Source: an uncultured Prevotella sp.
GTDB lineage: Bacteria > Bacteroidota > Bacteroidia > Bacteroidales > Bacteroidaceae
Assembly: GCA_946415755.1 (NCBI GenBank)
Contig: CAMKTS010000006.1
Location: 1-64,000 of the forward strand
Length of the DNA stretch: 64,000 bases
Direction: 5' to 3'
The notes beneath the pieces are model-generated. The model was not told the DNA's origin and made no database searches. It saw only the letters and a list, made by a program, of their open reading frames with translations. Below, in pieces: positions 26,701 through 35,250 of this stretch (position 1 is the first letter of the stretch; each line of letters opens with the position of its first letter). Position numbers and translations under genes: made by a program.

Positions 26701-27386
26701 CCGGAGACGAACGTGGAAACCTCCTTCAGGTCATCGGTCTGCGTGAGGTAGTCGCCCGTCAGCACTTCCGGCTGGCGGCCGCCGCCATATCCATAGACCT
26801 TCACCTTGCTGAGCGAGGAGAATCCCAGCTGCCTGACATAATCCTCGGTGAGCTGATAGATACCCGTTGCAGGAACGCAGATCTTCACCCAGTTGCCGCT
26901 GCTCAGTACCGAATTGGTGGCATAGCGGCTGGAGGCTGCAGTGGCACGATGGCGGGCATTCTGGCGCACCAACTTCTTGGAGAGACGCTCGCCCTTGACT
27001 TTCAGCACGAAGCTGACCAGTTTCTGGTACTGGCCGTCGCGATACACCAACGGCACCAGCGAGAGGTGCATCACGCCCTGCTTGCGCGTCACACTGAAGG
27101 AGCGAACCACTTCGGGCAGGCTCGGCAGCGGAGCGTCGGTGATGGCATGGTAGCGCGCTACGTCGGCCTCGCTCATCGGTATGAACTCAGGATATTCTAT
27201 CGTGACCTGATAGGCAGAATCAGCATAGCCGTAACCTAACGGGTGGGAATAACTGACTACTGGCAGCAGCGAGTCAATTCTGACTTGCTCTGCCGTCAGA
27301 TTGAAGACTTTCTGTGCGCTTGCCACGAGGCAGAACAGCAGCAGTCCCAGCGTTCCTATGTATCTTTTAGCGTCCAATGGTCTCAC
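23766..27386 (-). CDS. porU: Type IX secretion sortase PorU
   Basis: PorU removes C-terminal signal domains from type IX cargo and attaches the proteins to surface lipopolysaccharide. This 1206-residue protein has a signal peptide (MRPLDAKRYIGTLGLLLFCLVASA), a long N-terminal region, and a gingipain-like C25 peptidase domain. The His and Cys of the active site are seen as NYSGHGRADAVSHE (His near residue 685) and MTASCDIMPFDGQEENIG (Cys near 722). The C-terminus FADVQCSPNPASQHTSFRV...RLNTGLYLYRVSI is a type IX C-terminal domain, as expected for PorU itself. It overlaps the upstream FAH gene by four bases and precedes porV by six. Confidence 0.93.
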   Translation of the reverse strand: MRPLDAKRYIGTLGLLLFCLVASAQKVFNLTAEQVRIDSLLPVVSYSHPLGYGYADSAYQVTIEYPEFIPMSEADVARYHAITDAPLPSLPEVVRSFSVTRKQGVMHLSLVPLVYRDGQYQKLVSFVLKVKGERLSKKLVRQNARHRATAASSRYATNSVLSSGNWVKICVPATGIYQLTEDYVRQLGFSSLSKVKVYGYGGGRQPEVLTGDYLTQTDDLKEVSTFVSGNRKLFHAIGPVTWDNNHRRVRNPYSNYGCYFLTENDEAAQTVEQEAFLAACYPLADDYCSLYEVDDYAWFHGGRNLYDARQLNPGSSYNYTVASTGTSATGTLTVLLSAAGSTSTTATVSLNDVSLGTITISANSSLEKMRTAQRTFNVTNLQASNTVTITIGAGTGVARLDYISTYASQPKAAPDLAQAFPQPESLYRITNQNHHAAKAADMVIIIPMTQQLRAQAERLKTIHEQRDGLRVNIVPADELFNEFSSGTPDANAYRRYMKMLYDRAESDADMPRYLLLLGDGAWDNRMILSDWQGESPDNFLLCYESENSYSEVDCYVSDDYFCLLDDGEGGNMLTSDMADAAVGRISARTAAQATVAVDKIESYIKNEQAGAWQNLICFMGDDGNQNQHMKDADSVATMTETLYPDYHVKRIMWDAYTRVSSSTGHSYPDVTRLIKQQMQQGALMMNYSGHGRADAVSHEYVLRLSDFAEATSLRLPLWMTASCDIMPFDGQEENIGETALFNTKGGAIAFFGTTRTVYQNYNRLMNIAFTRHVLGKDADNKSMPVGEAARRAKNELISTGIWIGREYRNGQWVDVYSGDRTANKLQYSLLGDPALRLASPTRGIVLDAINDTPVDGNTMLTLKAGTTATATGHILGEDGTGVDETFNGMMTAVVRDIREQITCKLNDTGDADAAFVYYDRPNIVFNGSNDVKDGKFTFSFAVPKDIKYSDASALINLYAINAEKTVEASGTCSSLTLNGTDETIHGATGPNIYCYLNSVAFVNGGAVNTTPYFYAELTDEDGINASGSSIGHDLQLIIDGDLSKTYTLNDYFTFDYGSYTKGHVGYSIPALTYGDHKLQFRAWDVLNNSSTVELNFKVVKGLEPNFADVQCSPNPASQHTSFRVIHDRVGTSMDIKLDVFDTSGRLLWTRSESGVATDNTYTIDWDLTCDGGRRLNTGLYLYRVSISSDGSSYASKAKKLIIINHK

Positions 27387-28000
27387 TTACAATTAAATTC
27401 CAATACTTTCCGGTCTTCCAGCCATCCTTCCAGATGGTCATCGATATGCACCGGCCCCACTCCTACGGGGGTTCCTGTATAGAGCATGTCGCCCGTCTTC
27501 AGCGTGAAGAACTGAGAGATATAGGCTATCAGCTCGTCGATGCGGAAGAGCATGTCGGCCGTCGTTCCTTCCTGCATCTTCTTGCCGTTGATGTCAAGAT
27601 GGAAGCGCAACGACTGTATGTCGCCCAACTCCTCCACGGGTACCCACTCGCCTATTGCCGCCGAGCCGTCGAATCCCTTGCAGATTTCCCACGGCAGTCC
27701 CTTCTGGCGGGCCTCTTGCTGTATGTCGCGTGCGGTGAAGTCGATACCCACTGTGACAGCGTCATAGTAGCGGTAGGCAAATCGCTCGGGGATGCTCTTC
27801 CCCAAGCGGCAGATACGCACCACGAGTTCCGTCTCATAGTCCACCCGGCGGCTCCAGTCGGGGATGAAGAAGGGCTTGTGATCCTTCAGCAACGCCGAGT
27901 CTGCCTTGGTGAAGATGACGGGATGCTCTGGTTTATATAACGCACCATCCAGCTCTTTATTGTGCTGAATGTAATTCATTCCTACTGCAAATATCTTCAT
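27383..28000 (-). CDS. Fumarylacetoacetate hydrolase family protein
   Basis: A 205-residue single-domain FAH-family enzyme. It starts MKIFAVGMNYIQHNKEL and contains the metal-binding glutamates and aspartate (YETELVVRI; AVTVGIDFTARD) and the LYTGTPVGVGP motif. Such small members hydrolyse or decarboxylate acylpyruvate-like compounds such as oxaloacetate or fumarylpyruvate; the substrate here is unknown. The stop overlaps the porU start by four bases, so it leads the porUV operon, probably without functional connection. Confidence 0.9.
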   Translation of the reverse strand: MKIFAVGMNYIQHNKELDGALYKPEHPVIFTKADSALLKDHKPFFIPDWSRRVDYETELVVRICRLGKSIPERFAYRYYDAVTVGIDFTARDIQQEARQKGLPWEICKGFDGSAAIGEWVPVEELGDIQSLRFHLDINGKKMQEGTTADMLFRIDELIAYISQFFTLKTGDMLYTGTPVGVGPVHIDDHLEGWLEDRKVLEFNCK

Positions 28001-28024
28001 ATCCTGCTGTTTGGGGGATGAAAA

Positions 28025-30934
28025 TCAATAGCCGAAGACTTCCTCCTGTGTGAGGCGACGGATGGGGGCCAGGTTCTCCAGCACCTTCATATCCAGTTCC
28101 TTCTCATCGCCCAGGATGACGTAGCGATAGGGCTTGCGGGCCATCTGCTGCTGCTCGAAGCGCACGATGTCCTGAAGCGTCACCGACGGCAGCTGCTCGT
28201 ATATCTTCTGGTTGATGTCGAAGTCCAGACCGCGCTGACGAGCCAGCAGATAGGCATTGATGACACCCATACGGGTGGTACGCTGGCTGGCCAGCCGCTT
28301 GGTGACGGCCTCCTTGGCAATGCGGAAGGCGGCCTCGCTCTGCGGCACCTCGTCGAGGATGGCATGGAACTGGTTCAGGCAGTCGGCCATCTTGTCGTTC
28401 TGCGAAATGATATGCGTGAAGTAGTATTCCGCCTTGTCCTTCCACGACGGACGGCGATAGATGGCGTAGGCATTGTAGGCCAGACCGCGAGCCTCGCGCA
28501 TCTCCTGGAACACGATGCCGTTCATACCGCCACCATAATACTCGTTGAACACTTCCTGCACGGCAGCCTCATCGAGGTTCATGGGACGGTTCTCATTATG
28601 GTACATGCGCATGTAGATATTCTTGGCATCGTAGGGGGCTATCCACACCTCATTCTGCGGAGTGGACTGCTCCGTGAAGGGCTGTCCCTTGGGAACGGCA
28701 GCAAGCTGTTTGGGAGTCTTGTGCTGCTTGGCAAGTACGGAAGACAGTTGCTCGGTAGTCATCGGACCGTAGTAGAGCACGGTGTGCTGCATGCCACGCA
28801 GCTCTTTCAGCAGATTCAGCAGCTGCTGCGGATCGGCCTGGCGCAACTGCTGTTCGGTCATGTCGTCGCGGCGCATGTTGTGCGGGCCGTAGACAGCGTA
28901 GTAGAATAGGTAGTCGAAGCAGGTGCGCTGGTCTTTCTTGTTGTCGTCACGCTCCTTGAGCGTCAGGTCGACAAACTGCGCATACGACTTGCTGTCAGCC
29001 TTGGCGTTCTGTAGCACGTCCTCGAGCAACTGCAAGGCAGGAATCATGTTCTCGCTGAGTCCGCTGAGCGATATGGTAAGGTGATCGGAAGACACCGACA
29101 CGCCATACGAGCAGGCCAGCTTGTAGAACTGCTGCTGGATGGCTGCCATCGACAGCTTCTCGGTACCGACATAGTCCAGGTAGTGGGAGGCGACGGCGTA
29201 GCGGTTGTCGTCCTGATGGCCGAAGTCATAGCGGAACTGCAGGTTGAAGAGGTCGTTATCCGTATTCTGCTTGTAAAGAAGCGGCAGACCGTTCTTCGCT
29301 GCCGTCTGCGTCACCGTCAGGTCCTTGCTGAAATCCACGAACTGGGGCTGGATGGGCGTGACCTCCGACTGCTGGATGTCGCGCACAAACTGGCTCACCA
29401 GGTCGCGGTTGGCGGGAATGGGGGTGATGGTAGGCTTGTTAATCTTCTTTTGCAGCGTATCGACGCCCTGGCGCTTGAAGACGGTGGCATAGCCATCGGT
29501 GAAGAAACGGTTGGCAAAGTCGACAATCTGCTGCTTGGTCATGCCGGCCACGCGCTTCATCTTTCCCACCTGCTGTTCCCACGAAACGCCATTGATGAAG
29601 GCATTCATGTGCTGGCGTGTGCGCCACTGGTTGTTGTCGACAGCACGCTGGTAGGAGAGTTTCATGTTGTTGACAATGCTGGGCAGCAGGTCATCGCTGA
29701 AGTTACCCTTCTTCAGATTGTCTATCTCGCCCAACATCAATGTGCGTACCTCTTCCAACGACTGGTCGGGCTTGGGCTGGCCAATGAGCAGGAATGCCGA
29801 ATGGTCCTGTTGGCTATAAGGAGCGGAACCGGCACCCTGGATGCGCATCGTCTGGTTGAGGTTGAGGTCGAAGAGACCAGCCTTGCCGTTGCTCAGCATT
29901 TCGCTGATGACATCGAGCGTGTCGCTCTGCAGGTCGCTGGCTTTCTTGGCCAGCCAGCCAACCCACACCTGATCGGCCTGCTGTCCGATTACCGTCGTGT
30001 CGGAAGGTGCCGTCAGCACACGCTGGCTGGGGAATACCGGCTGACTGACATCAGCACCGGGCTTCCACAGTCCGAAGTAGCGTTCTATGATGGCCACCGT
30101 CTCGTCGGGGTCGAAGTCGCCAGCCATACAGATGGCCACATTATTGGGCACATACCATTTCTTGAAGTAGTTCTTGATATTGGTGATGCTGGGATTCTTC
30201 AGGTGCTCTTGTGTACCGATGGTGGTCTGGGTACCGTAGGGATGCGTCGGGGTGAGCTTCTTGCCCATCGCACTGAACACCTTGTCGCCATCATCGGTCA
30301 GGTACATGTTATACTCCTCGTAGACGGCCTCCAATTCGGTATGGAAGCCACGGATAACCATGTGCTGGAAACGGTCGCTCTGAATCTTCGACCAGTTCTC
30401 TATCTCGTTAGAGGGGATGTCCTCCACATAGCACGTGACATCGTTCGACGTGAAGGCATTGGTGCCCTGCGCACCGATGGCGGCCATCAGCTTGTCGTAC
30501 TCGTTAGGAATGAAATACTGAGCGGCCAGCTGCGACACGCTGTCAATCTCGTGATAGGCAACCTTACGCTGTCCGGGGTCGGTCAGCTTGCGATAGGCCT
30601 CGTAACGCTGCTCTATTTCGTCGAGCAGGGGAGCTTCTGCCGTAGGATTACTGGTTCCGAACTGCTTGGTGCCCTTGAACATCAGATGCTCCAGGTAGTG
30701 AGCCAATCCCGTCGTCTCTGCAGGGTCGTTCTTCGACCCCGTACGCACGGCGATATACGTCTGGATGCGAGGTTTCTCCTTGTTGACGGAGAGATACACC
30801 TTCAGGCCATTGTCCAATGTGTAGATGCGCGTCTTTGTGATATCGCCATCTACCGTCTCGTAGTCACGAGACGCTATGGGTAAAAAGGTAAAAAGGTAAA
30901 AAAGTAAAAAACACAAGTGCTTCATTGTCTTCAT
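28025..30934 (-). CDS. Secreted M16-family zinc metallopeptidase
   Basis: A 969-residue insulinase/pitrilysin-like protease of two M16 halves in one chain. The zinc site is the inverted motif HYLEH at residues 79-83 in LAHYLEHLMFKGTKQFGTSN, with the distal Glu expected in the ELEAVYEEYNMYL region. The second half lacks the motif, as is usual. The signal peptide MKTMKHLCFLLFYLFTFLPIAS is partly read from a tandem GGTAAAAA-type repeat (30885-30915), so the hydrophobic stretch LFYLFTFLP comes from low-complexity DNA. It stands 24 bases upstream of the FAH gene and may share transcription with it. The probable role is periplasmic peptide degradation. Confidence 0.92.
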   Translation of the reverse strand: MKTMKHLCFLLFYLFTFLPIASRDYETVDGDITKTRIYTLDNGLKVYLSVNKEKPRIQTYIAVRTGSKNDPAETTGLAHYLEHLMFKGTKQFGTSNPTAEAPLLDEIEQRYEAYRKLTDPGQRKVAYHEIDSVSQLAAQYFIPNEYDKLMAAIGAQGTNAFTSNDVTCYVEDIPSNEIENWSKIQSDRFQHMVIRGFHTELEAVYEEYNMYLTDDGDKVFSAMGKKLTPTHPYGTQTTIGTQEHLKNPSITNIKNYFKKWYVPNNVAICMAGDFDPDETVAIIERYFGLWKPGADVSQPVFPSQRVLTAPSDTTVIGQQADQVWVGWLAKKASDLQSDTLDVISEMLSNGKAGLFDLNLNQTMRIQGAGSAPYSQQDHSAFLLIGQPKPDQSLEEVRTLMLGEIDNLKKGNFSDDLLPSIVNNMKLSYQRAVDNNQWRTRQHMNAFINGVSWEQQVGKMKRVAGMTKQQIVDFANRFFTDGYATVFKRQGVDTLQKKINKPTITPIPANRDLVSQFVRDIQQSEVTPIQPQFVDFSKDLTVTQTAAKNGLPLLYKQNTDNDLFNLQFRYDFGHQDDNRYAVASHYLDYVGTEKLSMAAIQQQFYKLACSYGVSVSSDHLTISLSGLSENMIPALQLLEDVLQNAKADSKSYAQFVDLTLKERDDNKKDQRTCFDYLFYYAVYGPHNMRRDDMTEQQLRQADPQQLLNLLKELRGMQHTVLYYGPMTTEQLSSVLAKQHKTPKQLAAVPKGQPFTEQSTPQNEVWIAPYDAKNIYMRMYHNENRPMNLDEAAVQEVFNEYYGGGMNGIVFQEMREARGLAYNAYAIYRRPSWKDKAEYYFTHIISQNDKMADCLNQFHAILDEVPQSEAAFRIAKEAVTKRLASQRTTRMGVINAYLLARQRGLDFDINQKIYEQLPSVTLQDIVRFEQQQMARKPYRYVILGDEKELDMKVLENLAPIRRLTQEEVFGY

Positions 30935-30992
30935 TTCTTATCAATTTTATGAATAGTTACTAATCTTCCTACGGCAGCATTTCACCCTTTGA

Positions 30993-32846
30993 CTATTCTT
31001 CGTAGTCAATCTCGTGGTCAAGCTTCGAGATGAAGTCGTCGTAGACCTCCTGCTCGACATCGCCCATCTCGAATTCCTTCTGGGCATCCTTCCGAATTTC
31101 AGCAATCCATGCACGACGGGCCTTCACATAGTCTTCGCGGATGCGCTGGATGGCCTCTTCGGTCAGGTCGTCGAGACCATAGTAGTCGAGGATGAGCTTA
31201 TAGGTCCATGTCCACTGGTATACACGGTAGTTGTCGTTGATCTCATTGAAGCGGGTGAGCACATCGGAAATGCTCTCGATATTGCCGTTCTTGATATCCA
31301 TGATAAGGCGCTGCTCCTCGCTGTCGGGCAGCAGCAGTCCGCTGAGGTCGTTCCACAGTCCCAGTCCCGTGGTAGAGGTAGGTCTTCCGAGGAAGCCTCC
31401 CTTGACGGCACGCTTCAGCACGGCTCCCATATAGATGCGCAGGGCGATGTCGTAGTATTTGATGCCCTTGCGGAGCGACGAGGCGTTGATGATATACTCG
31501 TGGTAGTTGTACGACGACACATTGTCGCCACCGGCCTTGCGCAGTGCCTCCAGTATCTGCTTGCCCTGCACGATTTCTCCCACGGTGAATGGCGAGAGCC
31601 AGTCGAAGTTGATGATGCTCTTACGCGACGAGGCGGCACGCTTGTCACGCTTGGGCCACTTCTTAATGTCACGATAGAGTCCTACGGTAGTGATGTTGCG
31701 GCCAGGCACGATATACATCGTCTCACCGTAGGCCAGCAGGTAGGCGAAGGGCAGACAGCGCATGTCGGGGTGATTCATCAGCTTGCCGAAGCATACGCTG
31801 AAGGCTCCTATCTTTGCAGGCATCAGCACGTAGGCTCCTGAAGCGGTCTTAGAGCCGCGCTCCAAGGTACCGTAGTGCAGGGGACCCATCTTGTAGGCAT
31901 GGTTGGAGAAATTGGTGTTCGAGCCAGCGTTGTAGAACGAGAACTCGCCGCCGATGAGCAGCGAACTCTTGTGGTGAGAGGCACTGAACGGTCCGCAGAA
32001 GGCGGCACATGCCTCACCATTGGCCATATATGAGTTGGCAAAGAACACCGAAGCCTCGGCCGTGAAGCCGTTGGTAATCTGACAGGCCTCGCCCACAAAG
32101 CAGTCCTGCATCTTCACGGAGTTCGTGATGCTGCAGCCGTTCGAGATAATCGAATTCTCGCAGATGACACCCGTACCGATATACACCGAGTCATCCTTCG
32201 ACGACATGATGGTGCAGTCGCTCAGCCGTGAGGCACCATTGATCTCGCAGTCATCGTAGACCACGGTGTTGGTAATCTCCTTCGAGTTGATGATCTTCAC
32301 ACCGTTGCCAATCGTGCCACGCTCGGGCTGTGAGAACCGTATCTCCTCATTGATCAGTCGTGTCAGCTTGTCCTTCAGCTGCTTGTCCCTGAAATGCTTC
32401 ACCATGAAGGCGGCCAGCTGTGAGTTCAAGTCGTGGAACAGCATCACGTTGCCGTCGCCCATCTCGTTGAGCACACTCACTACATGGCCCTCGCCGAAGG
32501 TGGCACCCTCCGTTGTCTCCATCGTCGAGATGTTCGATATATAGCAGTCGTCGCCGATGGTATAGTTGTTGATGAAGTTACCAACTTTCTCAATCAGACA
32601 GTTGTCGCCCACTGTCACATTGCGCAACGTGGCATCGTTGATACCCGCACGCTTCGAGAAACCCTTGGTCACCTCCACCCGTTTCTGGAATACTCCCAGT
32701 CGGATGTCGCCATAGAATACCACGCGGTGGAAACCGTAGGGCGAGAAGTCCTCGGCCACCTGTACATTGTTCCAATCCTCTGCCCAGCAACTGTTGTTTT
32801 CTAACACATTGATCTCATCCTGTGTCAAATGTCTGTAATCTCTCAT
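30993..32846 (-). CDS. DUF4954 family protein
   Basis: A 617-residue cytoplasmic protein of the DUF4954 family, which is largely limited to Bacteroidetes. Residues about 60-300 form a left-handed beta-helix-like series of short repeats (VTVGDNCLIEKV, NYTIGDDCYISNIS, TVVYDDCEINGASRL, IISNGCSITNSVKMQDCFVG), like those of nucleotide-sugar acyl- or uridyltransferases. The C-terminal part is alpha-helical and acidic. No catalytic motif is identified. It lies between the M16 protease and hflX on the same strand. A TGACTTTG at 32887-32894 (minus strand) is close to a -7 box. The function is unknown. Confidence 0.85.
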   Translation of the reverse strand: MRDYRHLTQDEINVLENNSCWAEDWNNVQVAEDFSPYGFHRVVFYGDIRLGVFQKRVEVTKGFSKRAGINDATLRNVTVGDNCLIEKVGNFINNYTIGDDCYISNISTMETTEGATFGEGHVVSVLNEMGDGNVMLFHDLNSQLAAFMVKHFRDKQLKDKLTRLINEEIRFSQPERGTIGNGVKIINSKEITNTVVYDDCEINGASRLSDCTIMSSKDDSVYIGTGVICENSIISNGCSITNSVKMQDCFVGEACQITNGFTAEASVFFANSYMANGEACAAFCGPFSASHHKSSLLIGGEFSFYNAGSNTNFSNHAYKMGPLHYGTLERGSKTASGAYVLMPAKIGAFSVCFGKLMNHPDMRCLPFAYLLAYGETMYIVPGRNITTVGLYRDIKKWPKRDKRAASSRKSIINFDWLSPFTVGEIVQGKQILEALRKAGGDNVSSYNYHEYIINASSLRKGIKYYDIALRIYMGAVLKRAVKGGFLGRPTSTTGLGLWNDLSGLLLPDSEEQRLIMDIKNGNIESISDVLTRFNEINDNYRVYQWTWTYKLILDYYGLDDLTEEAIQRIREDYVKARRAWIAEIRKDAQKEFEMGDVEQEVYDDFISKLDHEIDYEE

Positions 32847-32896
32847 AAATATAACTGTTTTGTGTTCAATTGTCCTTACGGTCGTGCAAAGTCACC

Positions 32897-34234
32897 TTAC
32901 TCCTCCTCTATGGTGTAGAGGAAATCATTATAGGGATACTTCTGCACATGCAGCTCGCGCACCTTCTTATACAAGATGTCGCGCAGCTCGTCGATATTCT
33001 CCTTGTTCTTGGCAGAAATGAATAGCGGCTCGGTAGTCCATTTCTCATTTCTCCCTTCTCCTTTCTCATTCATCTTGCCCATCCACGTCTTCTTGAGGTC
33101 ATCCAACGAGATATTCTCGCGCGTCGGCTCCGTCAGGTCGTCGGCATCCTGGGGTGTCCAGGTATAGGCATCTATCTTGTTGAACACCAGCATCGAGGGC
33201 TTTTCAGCACAGCCCAGGTCGGCCAGCGTCTTCTCCACCACGCTGATCTGCTCCTCGAAGTCGGGATGCGAGATATCTACGACATGCACCAGCAGGTCGG
33301 CCTCACGCACCTCGTCGAGTGTCGACTTGAACGAGTCGACCAGGTCGGTAGGCAACTTGCGGATGAAACCCACAGTATCGGCCAGAAGGAAGGGCAGATT
33401 GCCGATGACCATCTTACGCACCGTGGTATCGAGGGTGGCAAACAGCTTGTTCTCAGCAAAGACATCACTCTTCGCCAGCAGGTTCATCATCGTAGACTTG
33501 CCCACATTGGTATAACCCACGAGGGCCACACGGATAAGGCGTCCGCGGTTCTTGCGCTGGGTGGTCTTCTGCTGGTCAATCTCTGCCAGTCGCTGCTTCA
33601 GCAGGGTGATACGATGCAAGATGATGCGACGGTCCATCTCCAACTGCGTCTCACCTGGACCACGCAGACCCACCGAGCCTTTGCCGCCGCCAGAACCTGA
33701 GCCGCCGCCCTGACGCTCCAAGTGCGTCCACAGACGCTGCAGTCGGGGCAGCATATAGCGATACTGTGCCAGCTCCACCTGCGTCTTGGCCTCGGCCGTC
33801 TGGGCACGCATGGCGAAAATGTCAAGGATGAGCGATGTACGGTCAAGAATCTTTACCTTCAGCTCTGCCTCGATGTTGCGTATCTGCTTGGCAGACAACT
33901 CATCATCGAAGATAACCATACCCACGGGCTGTGGAGTCTCCCTACCCTCCTCAGGCTGGGGCGACCCGGCATCCAGCCAGTCATAATAGGCATCTTCCTG
34001 CTGTTTGATATATTGTTTAATCTCATCGAGTTTGCCCTTACCGACATAGGTCACCTGACTCGGAGCCTGCACCTTTTGGGTAAAGCGCTTGACGGTAATG
34101 GCACCGGCGGTATCTGCCAGGAATTCCAACTCGTCAAGATACTCCTTCGTCTTGGCCTCGTCTTGCTGCTGGGTAATCAGACCCACCAGCACAGCAGTCT
34201 CAGCCTTTGCTTCTGAAATAACAAATTCCTTCAT
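32897..34234 (-). CDS. hflX: Ribosome-associated GTPase HflX
   Basis: HflX binds the 50S subunit, splits stalled ribosomes and hydrolyses GTP. The 445-residue protein starts MKEFVISEAKAET, placed just after the -7 box at 34253; an upstream ATG at 34438 would precede that promoter. The N-terminal HflX domain ends in a glycine-rich linker (RQGGGSGSGGGKGSVGLRGPGE), followed by the G domain with ALVGYTNVGKSTMMNLL (G1), DTVGFIRKLP (G3) and VFNKIDA (G4). An unusual insertion NEKGEGRNEKW before the last strand is read from a low-complexity DNA run at about 33046-33080. Confidence 0.95.
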   Translation of the reverse strand: MKEFVISEAKAETAVLVGLITQQQDEAKTKEYLDELEFLADTAGAITVKRFTQKVQAPSQVTYVGKGKLDEIKQYIKQQEDAYYDWLDAGSPQPEEGRETPQPVGMVIFDDELSAKQIRNIEAELKVKILDRTSLILDIFAMRAQTAEAKTQVELAQYRYMLPRLQRLWTHLERQGGGSGSGGGKGSVGLRGPGETQLEMDRRIILHRITLLKQRLAEIDQQKTTQRKNRGRLIRVALVGYTNVGKSTMMNLLAKSDVFAENKLFATLDTTVRKMVIGNLPFLLADTVGFIRKLPTDLVDSFKSTLDEVREADLLVHVVDISHPDFEEQISVVEKTLADLGCAEKPSMLVFNKIDAYTWTPQDADDLTEPTRENISLDDLKKTWMGKMNEKGEGRNEKWTTEPLFISAKNKENIDELRDILYKKVRELHVQKYPYNDFLYTIEEE

Positions 34235-34252
34235 CGTAGTATATTTCGGCTG

Positions 34253-34260
34253 CAAAGATA
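34253..34260 (-). promoter_or_regulatory. -7 box of hflX
   Basis: The minus strand reads TATCTTTG 18 bases before the hflX start. Confidence 0.6.
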
Positions 34261-34314
34261 GCATTTTTTCCCAAAAGAAATTCATTTTTATGAAAATTTT
34301 TCCGAAACCAATGC

Positions 34315-34344
34315 TTGTCGAATAGAGAAAAAGTAGTACCTTTG
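34315..34344 (+). promoter_or_regulatory. Promoter of nagB
   Basis: TTG at 34315-34317, a 19-base spacer and TACCTTTG at 34337-34344 form a full Bacteroidetes promoter 37 bases before the start codon. Confidence 0.75.
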
Positions 34345-34381
34345 CAGCCGATAAGACAAAAAACTTTATATTTTTAGACTT

Positions 34382-35176
34382 ATGAGAGTAATTATTGAAT
34401 CTGACTATCAGAAAATGTCGCAGTGGGCTGCTGAACATGTCATCGAGCGCATCAACGCCTTCAAGCCCACCGCAGAGAAACCATTCGTATTGGGACTTCC
34501 CACCGGTTCTTCACCCGAGGGAATGTATGCCTGTCTGGTAAAGGCCAACAAGGAAGGCCGCGTGTCGTTCAAGAACGTGCTGACATTCAATATGGACGAG
34601 TATGTCAACCTTCCTGAAGAACACCCCGAGAGCTATCACTCGTTCATGGCTCGCAACCTGTTCGACCATATCGACTGCCCCAAGGAGAACATCCACATTC
34701 TGAACGGCAATGCCAAAGACCTGGCTGCCGAGTGTGTACACTATGAGGAAATGATCAAAGAGGCTGGCGGCATCGACCTCTTTATCGGAGGCATCGGTCC
34801 TGACGGCCACATCGCCTTCAACGAGCCTTACTCCTCTCTTACTTCACGCACACGCGTAAAGACGCTGACCACAGATACCATCATAGCCAACAGCCGCTTC
34901 TTCGACAACGACGTGAACAAGGTTCCCAAACTGGCGCTGACCGTTGGCGTGGGCACCGTGATGGATGCCAAGGAGGTAATGATTCTGGTGAACGGTCACC
35001 ATAAGGCTCGTGCCCTGAAGGCTGCCATCGAGGGAGCTGTCACCCACGAATGGACCATCTCGGCCCTGCAGATGCACCAGCACGGCATCATCGTAGCCGA
35101 CGAGCCTGCCACCGATGAACTGAAGGTTGCCACCTACAAGTATTTCAAGGATATTGAAAAGGACAATCTCCTGTAA
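34382..35176 (+). CDS. nagB: Glucosamine-6-phosphate deaminase
   Basis: NagB converts glucosamine-6-phosphate to fructose-6-phosphate and ammonia in the cytoplasm, the last step of amino-sugar use. The 264-residue protein matches the family length and has [52 protein letters not shown] and [29 protein letters not shown]. It has its own promoter and terminator, with the GH97 gene following on the same strand. Confidence 0.96.
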   Translation: MRVIIESDYQKMSQWAAEHVIERINAFKPTAEKPFVLGLPTGSSPEGMYACLVKANKEGRVSFKNVLTFNMDEYVNLPEEHPESYHSFMARNLFDHIDCPKENIHILNGNAKDLAAECVHYEEMIKEAGGIDLFIGGIGPDGHIAFNEPYSSLTSRTRVKTLTTDTIIANSRFFDNDVNKVPKLALTVGVGTVMDAKEVMILVNGHHKARALKAAIEGAVTHEWTISALQMHQHGIIVADEPATDELKVATYKYFKDIEKDNLL

Positions 35177-35195
35177 ATCGACTGCAAGAACTTCC

Positions 35196-35230
35196 AATGC
35201 TTCCAAGCTACGTCTTGGAAGCATTTTTTA
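35196..35230 (+). terminator. Terminator after nagB
   Basis: AATGCTTCCAAG and CTTGGAAGCATT form a perfect 12-bp stem around CTACGT, followed by TTTTTA. Confidence 0.9.
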
Positions 35231-35250
35231 ATACAAAACCAAGAAAAAGA

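Noticed and set aside
29081..30883. 600-codon frame opposite the M16 protease
   Set aside because: Antisense to a well-supported protease gene, no start signals and no domain features.
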